A stretch of 64,000 bases of DNA from Enterobacter sp. JBIWA008 (lineage in GTDB: Bacteria; Pseudomonadota; Gammaproteobacteria; Enterobacterales; Enterobacteriaceae), in NCBI RefSeq assembly GCF_019968765.1, contig NZ_CP074149.1:1674001-1738000 (forward strand). The letters are read 5' to 3'. This document shows positions 61,668-64,000 of the stretch, in pieces. The notes under the pieces are model-generated. The model was not told where the DNA came from. It made no database searches and saw only the letters and a program-made list of their open reading frames with translations. Position 1 is the stretch's first letter; the number at the start of each line of letters is the position of its first letter. A program made the translations under genes and the position numbers.

Positions 61668-62519
61668 ATGGCTCAATCACAAAGTATTAAACGTGAGAAG
61701 TGGGTACGCCTCTCGCTCTCCTGGCTGGTTATCGTGCTGGTCTCGACAATCATCATTTACCCGCTGGTGTGGACGGTCGGCGCGTCGTTTAACGCGGGTA
61801 ATAGCCTGCTGAGCTCGTCGATTATTCCCGAGAACTTCTCGATGCAGCATTACGCCGACCTGTTCAACGGCCAGGTGAACTACATGACCTGGTACTGGAA
61901 CTCGATGAAAATCAGCTTTCTGACCATGGTGCTGACCCTAATCAGCGTCAGCTTTACCGCCTACGCGTTTTCGCGCTTTCGCTTTAAGGGGCGTCAGAAC
62001 GGGCTGATGCTGTTCCTGCTGCTGCAGATGATCCCGCAGTTCTCGGCGCTGATTGCCATCTTCGTGCTGTCCCAGCTTTTGGGTCTTATCAATAGCCATC
62101 TGGCGCTGGTGCTGATCTACGTGGGCGGCATGATCCCGATGAACACTTACCTGATGAAAGGCTACCTCGATGCCATTCCGAAAGATCTGGATGAATCCGC
62201 GCGCATGGACGGGGCCAGCAACTTCCGGATTTTCATCGAAATTATCATGCCGCTTTCGAAGCCGATTGTGGCGGTAGTGGCGCTGTTCTCCTTCACCGGG
62301 CCGCTGGGGGATTTCATTCTCTCCAGCACCATTTTGCGCACCCCGGACAAATACACCTTACCCATCGGGCTTTATAACCTGGTGGCGCAAAAAATGGGTG
62401 CCAGCTACACCACCTACGCGGCAGGCGCGGTCCTGATTGCGGTGCCGGTGGCGATCCTCTACCTCGCCTTACAAAAATATTTCGTCTCCGGACTGACCTC
62501 CGGGAGCACAAAGGGATAA
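61668..62519 (+). CDS. ganQ: MalG-type sugar permease
   Basis: A 283-residue permease with six helices, N-terminal LSLSWLVIVLVSTIIIYPLV, and EAA loop ESARMDGASNFRIFIEIIMP. It forms the translocation path with the MalF-type partner. Its stop is 2 nt before the endogalactanase start. Confidence 0.87.
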   Translation: MAQSQSIKREKWVRLSLSWLVIVLVSTIIIYPLVWTVGASFNAGNSLLSSSIIPENFSMQHYADLFNGQVNYMTWYWNSMKISFLTMVLTLISVSFTAYAFSRFRFKGRQNGLMLFLLLQMIPQFSALIAIFVLSQLLGLINSHLALVLIYVGGMIPMNTYLMKGYLDAIPKDLDESARMDGASNFRIFIEIIMPLSKPIVAVVALFSFTGPLGDFILSSTILRTPDKYTLPIGLYNLVAQKMGASYTTYAAGAVLIAVPVAILYLALQKYFVSGLTSGSTKG

Positions 62520-62521
62520 TC

Positions 62522-63724
62522 ATGAAAAGACTCAAACCCGCTTTGCTCGCTGTTTGCCTCTCCTGCGGTCTTGCCGCCAGCGCTTTTGCTGCTGAGGCGG
62601 TGAAAACGCGTCCATTTAACGCCATGCCGGCGGATTTTATTAAGGGGGCGGATATTTCAACCCTGCTGGAAGCAGAACAACACGGCGCGAAATTCTATAA
62701 CCAGAACGGCCAGCAGCAGGACGCGATTGCTATCCTCAAAGCTAACGGCGTGAACACCGTGCGCCTGCGCCTGTGGGTAGATCCGCAGGATGCGAGCGGC
62801 AATACCTACGGCGGCGGCAGTAACAGCCTGGAAAACACGATTGCGCTGGCGAAGCGCGTGAAGGCGCAGGGCCTGAAGCTGCTGCTCGACTTCCACTACA
62901 GCGATTTCTGGACAGATCCGGGCAAACAGTTCAAGCCAAAAGCCTGGGAGAAGATGGACTACCCGCAGCTCAAAACGGCGATCCATGACTACACCCGCGA
63001 TACCATTGCCCGCTTTAAGAAAGAGGGCGTCCTGCCCGACATGGTGCAGATCGGTAACGAAATCAACGGCGGCATGCTGTGGCCGGAAGGCAAAAGCTGG
63101 GGGCAGGGCGGCGGCGAATTTGACCGCCTGGCCGGGCTGCTCAACGCCGCGATTGGCGGGCTAAAAGAGAATCTGACCGGCGGCGAGCAGGTGAAAATCA
63201 TGCTGCACCTGGCGGAAGGGACCAAAAATGACACCTTCCGCTGGTGGTTTGACGAGATCGCGAAGCGCGACGTGCCGTTCGATATTATCGGCCTGTCGAT
63301 GTACACCTACTGGAACGGGCCGATTAGCGCGCTGAAGGCCAATATGGATGATATCAGCAAGCGCTATAACAAAGACGTGATTGTGGTGGAAGCGGCATAC
63401 GGCTACACGCTGGACAACTGCGATAACGCCGAGAACAGCTTCCAGGCGAAAGAAGAAAAAGACGGCGGCTATCCGGGCACCGTTCAGGGCCAGTACGATT
63501 ATATTCACGATTTAATGCAGTCCGTTATTGATGTTCCGGACCATCGCGGCAAGGGCATCTTTTACTGGGAGCCGACCTGGATTGCCGTCCCGGGCACCAC
63601 GTGGGCGACCAAAGCCGGCATGAAATATATCCATGACGAATGGAAAGAGGGGAATGCCCGCGAGAATCAGGCGTTATTTGATTGTCAGGGAAAAGTGCTG
63701 CCATCAATAACGGTATTTAAATAA
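62522..63724 (+). CDS. ganB: GH53 endo-beta-1,4-galactanase
   Basis: A 400-residue exported glycoside hydrolase of family 53. Signal peptide MKRLKPALLAVCLSCGLAASAFA; GADISTLLEAEQHGAKFYN is the family start; acid/base Glu in VQIGNEINGGMLWPEG (about residue 181); nucleophile Glu in VIVVEAAYGYT (about residue 286). It cuts beta-1,4-galactan side chains of pectin into oligosaccharides. The signal peptide predicts periplasm or export further out. Confidence 0.92.
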   Translation: MKRLKPALLAVCLSCGLAASAFAAEAVKTRPFNAMPADFIKGADISTLLEAEQHGAKFYNQNGQQQDAIAILKANGVNTVRLRLWVDPQDASGNTYGGGSNSLENTIALAKRVKAQGLKLLLDFHYSDFWTDPGKQFKPKAWEKMDYPQLKTAIHDYTRDTIARFKKEGVLPDMVQIGNEINGGMLWPEGKSWGQGGGEFDRLAGLLNAAIGGLKENLTGGEQVKIMLHLAEGTKNDTFRWWFDEIAKRDVPFDIIGLSMYTYWNGPISALKANMDDISKRYNKDVIVVEAAYGYTLDNCDNAENSFQAKEEKDGGYPGTVQGQYDYIHDLMQSVIDVPDHRGKGIFYWEPTWIAVPGTTWATKAGMKYIHDEWKEGNARENQALFDCQGKVLPSITVFK

Positions 63725-63753
63725 TTTTTATCTTCATTCAGGACGTTTTTAAT

Positions 63754-64000
63754 ATGAATAAATTTGCGCCTTTAAGCCCAAAGGTCGCGGCGTTATTGCA
63801 TGGCGCCGACTATAACCCGGAGCAGTGGGAGAATTACCCCGGTATTATTGAAAAAGATATTGCCATGATGCAGCAGGCCAAATGCAATGTAATGTCGGTG
63901 GGGATATTTAGCTGGGCAAAGCTGGAACCGCGTGAAGGGGAATATGATTTTGCGTGGCTGGATAATATTATTGAAAAACTGTATGCGGCAGGTATTCATA
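63754..64000 (+). CDS. ganA: GH42 beta-galactosidase (5' part; runs off the window)
   Basis: The first 82 residues are seen: MNKFAPLSPKVAALLHGADY then NPEQWEN and VGIFSWAKLEPREGEYDFAW, typical of family 42 beta-galactosidases. There is no signal peptide, so it would act on imported galacto-oligosaccharides in the cytosol. It starts 29 nt after ganB on the same transcript; the catalytic residues lie beyond the window. Confidence 0.9.
   Translation, partial: MNKFAPLSPKVAALLHGADYNPEQWENYPGIIEKDIAMMQQAKCNVMSVGIFSWAKLEPREGEYDFAWLDNIIEKLYAAGIH

Overview
The window looks like the chromosome of an Enterobacteriaceae member close to Enterobacter. The backbone order pqiB-pqiC-rmf-fabA-lonH-matP-ompA-sulA-sxy-yccS-yccF-helD-mgsA-csgI-yccU-hspQ-rlmI-acyP-tusE-yccA-serT is that of the E. 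coli 21-22 min region. An hpx purine-degradation cluster of the Klebsiella type is added. The genus is inferred from gene content only.

Layout. 1-18.1 kb is conserved core: MCE lipid transport, ribosome hibernation, unsaturated fatty acid synthesis, Ter macrodomain organisation, OmpA, SOS division inhibitor, competence regulator and rRNA/tRNA modification. A PEBP-AraC pair is inserted between rlmI and acyP. 18.1-25.5 kb, between tusE and yccA, is an accessory fimbrial locus of the CFA/I (class 5, alternate chaperone-usher) type: chaperone, major pilin, usher and tip adhesin. A LuxR-type protein lies behind it and a divergent ToxR-like/FidL-like membrane pair in front. 25.5-28.1 kb is yccA and an orphan OppA-family binding protein. 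28.25-33.9 kb is a module bounded by two nearly identical tRNA-Ser(UGA) genes, each with its own promoter. It carries an alpha/beta hydrolase and a five-gene dlt-like operon (D-X-B-A-C), including a 39-residue DltX-like microprotein ending in FEYQKF.

33.96-57.65 kb is a nearly continuous purine nitrogen pathway. HpxDE oxidises hypoxanthine/xanthine to urate and GuaD feeds in guanine. HpxO, HpxT and HpxQ take urate to S-allantoin. HpxA racemises allantoin and HpxB opens it to allantoate. HpxK and HpxJ process allantoate and ureidoglycine, and HpxW (with HpxXYZ) deals with oxamate. HpxC and HpxFGHI are transporters; HpxS (GntR) and HpxU (RpiR) are regulators. Candidate sigma-54 -24/-12 elements precede hpxO, hpxQ, guaD, hpxC, hpxW and hpxF. 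NtrC-like boxes occur at two of these, and a NAC-like site lies between two HpxS-like half sites, so the sequence itself points to nitrogen control.

The hpx cluster is interrupted at 43.76-47.6 kb by a small island flanked by two imperfect copies of the hpxZ 3' end. It carries a 788-residue protein with a degenerate M23-like N-terminus and a GH19 lysozyme/chitinase-like C-terminus, resembling dual-domain type VI secretion effectors, and an AT-rich exported protein that may be its immunity partner.

57.6-64 kb is a beta-1,4-galactan utilisation locus: MalK-type ATPase divergent from a sugar-binding protein, two permeases, GH53 endogalactanase and the start of a GH42 beta-galactosidase. A matching 12-bp inverted repeat sits just before each divergent gene.
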